Source: Cladocopium goreaui (Eukaryota; Sar; Dinophyceae; Suessiales; Symbiodiniaceae). Taken from it: a DNA stretch of 64,000 nt. Positions 63,730 to 64,000 of the stretch are shown in pieces. The stretch covers positions 372,001-436,000 of the forward strand of contig CAMXCT020002046.1 in assembly GCA_947184155.2 (NCBI GenBank), written 5' to 3'. The notes beneath the pieces were generated by a model. That model worked only from the letters and a program-made list of their open reading frames with translations. It had not been told where the DNA came from and did not search any database. Numbering within the stretch: the stretch's first letter is position 1; every line of letters starts with the position of its first letter. The translations under genes and the position numbers were made by a program.

Positions 63730-63952
63730 CTCTTGATGGCTGTTGATCCATCCACCCTTGGAACGACCCACGGATTCTCGCTTCCGAAGATCTTCGAAGG
63801 CCAGATCTTCGGTGGCGCGGAGCAGCGTCTTTCTGAAGTCTCCGCGGCATAGCTTGGCCAACATGTTTCGCTGGAAGCGATCAGAGGCTGGAACCAGCGG
63901 AACCAGAGGGGCTGGAGGGGCTTTTCTGGGCTGGAAAAGATCGATCACCACC
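63730..63952 (-). CDS. minus-strand exon, unknown protein
   Basis: On the minus strand a strong acceptor (gcccttttttag) opens VVIDLFQPRKAPPAPLVPLV, PASDRFQRNMLAKLCRGDFR, KTLLRATEDLAFEDLRKRES, VGRSKGGWINSHQE and ends GAG before GCACATTACC, a GC donor just outside the family A copy. A + frame also exists but is shorter. The only minus-strand exon I favour here. Confidence 0.6.
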
Positions 63953-64000
63953 CTAAAAAAGGGCTTATAAATTAAAATGTCTATAATATTTCAGAATGAT

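Noticed and set aside
1-64000. tRNA, rRNA, snRNA or spliced-leader RNA genes
   Set aside because: I saw no cloverleaf, rRNA core or DinoSL-type sequence by eye; a covariance-model scan would be decisive.

Overview
The window reads as nuclear DNA of a dinoflagellate, probably Symbiodiniaceae-like. There are no bacterial operons. Short GC-rich coding blocks alternate with AT-rich introns full of TA tracts. Nearly all coding signal is on the + strand, as in the unidirectional gene arrays of dinoflagellates. Where protein homology fixes the exon joins, several introns start with GC or GA instead of GT, a known dinoflagellate trait. A CCCTAAA telomere-type array and dense small inverted-repeat elements fit the same picture. 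Species is not determinable here, and exon limits are hand-read.

Layout. 1-1.5 kb is a GATA/GATTA microsatellite. 1.6-9.7 kb holds scattered exons of unidentified gene(s), including a possible GHKL-ATPase fragment at 9.6 kb. 9.98-11.8 kb is a gene with an Arg/Ser/Gly-rich SR-like N-terminus. 13.4-16.1 kb is a gene with CxxC motifs and a four-exon, phase-consistent C-terminus. 16.7-23.6 kb holds further exon chains with stop codons near 16.88, 21.40, 22.92, 23.21 and 23.61 kb. 24.0-26.9 kb is repeat territory: a 140-bp-arm foldback and a 1.1 kb telomere-like array. 27.9-34.6 kb holds small genes or exon pairs.

The best-identified part is 34.8-47.0 kb. It contains a phosphatidylinositol phosphate kinase, then a start codon with a membrane helix, PH-like and EF-hand exons, and a full phosphoinositide phospholipase C core (EF-like, X, Y, C2). 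One enzyme makes the lipid the other cleaves. From 47.5 to 63.1 kb there are many exons of unrecognised genes, and at the right edge (63.7-63.95 kb) one exon lies on the minus strand.

About twenty copies of a ~105 bp palindromic element (family A, ends TTACCCTCTGGTAA / TTACCAGAGGGTAA) lie in introns or gaps. Their ends contain a ready 5' splice site (CTG|GTAA) and 3' splice site (TTACCAG|), and four copies touch probable exon edges. They are good candidates for introner-type, intron-generating transposons. At least six other small families (B-G) accompany them.

Most genes could not be named. Exons are called from frame, GC-rich third positions, flanking AG/GT(GC/GA) sites and phase agreement.
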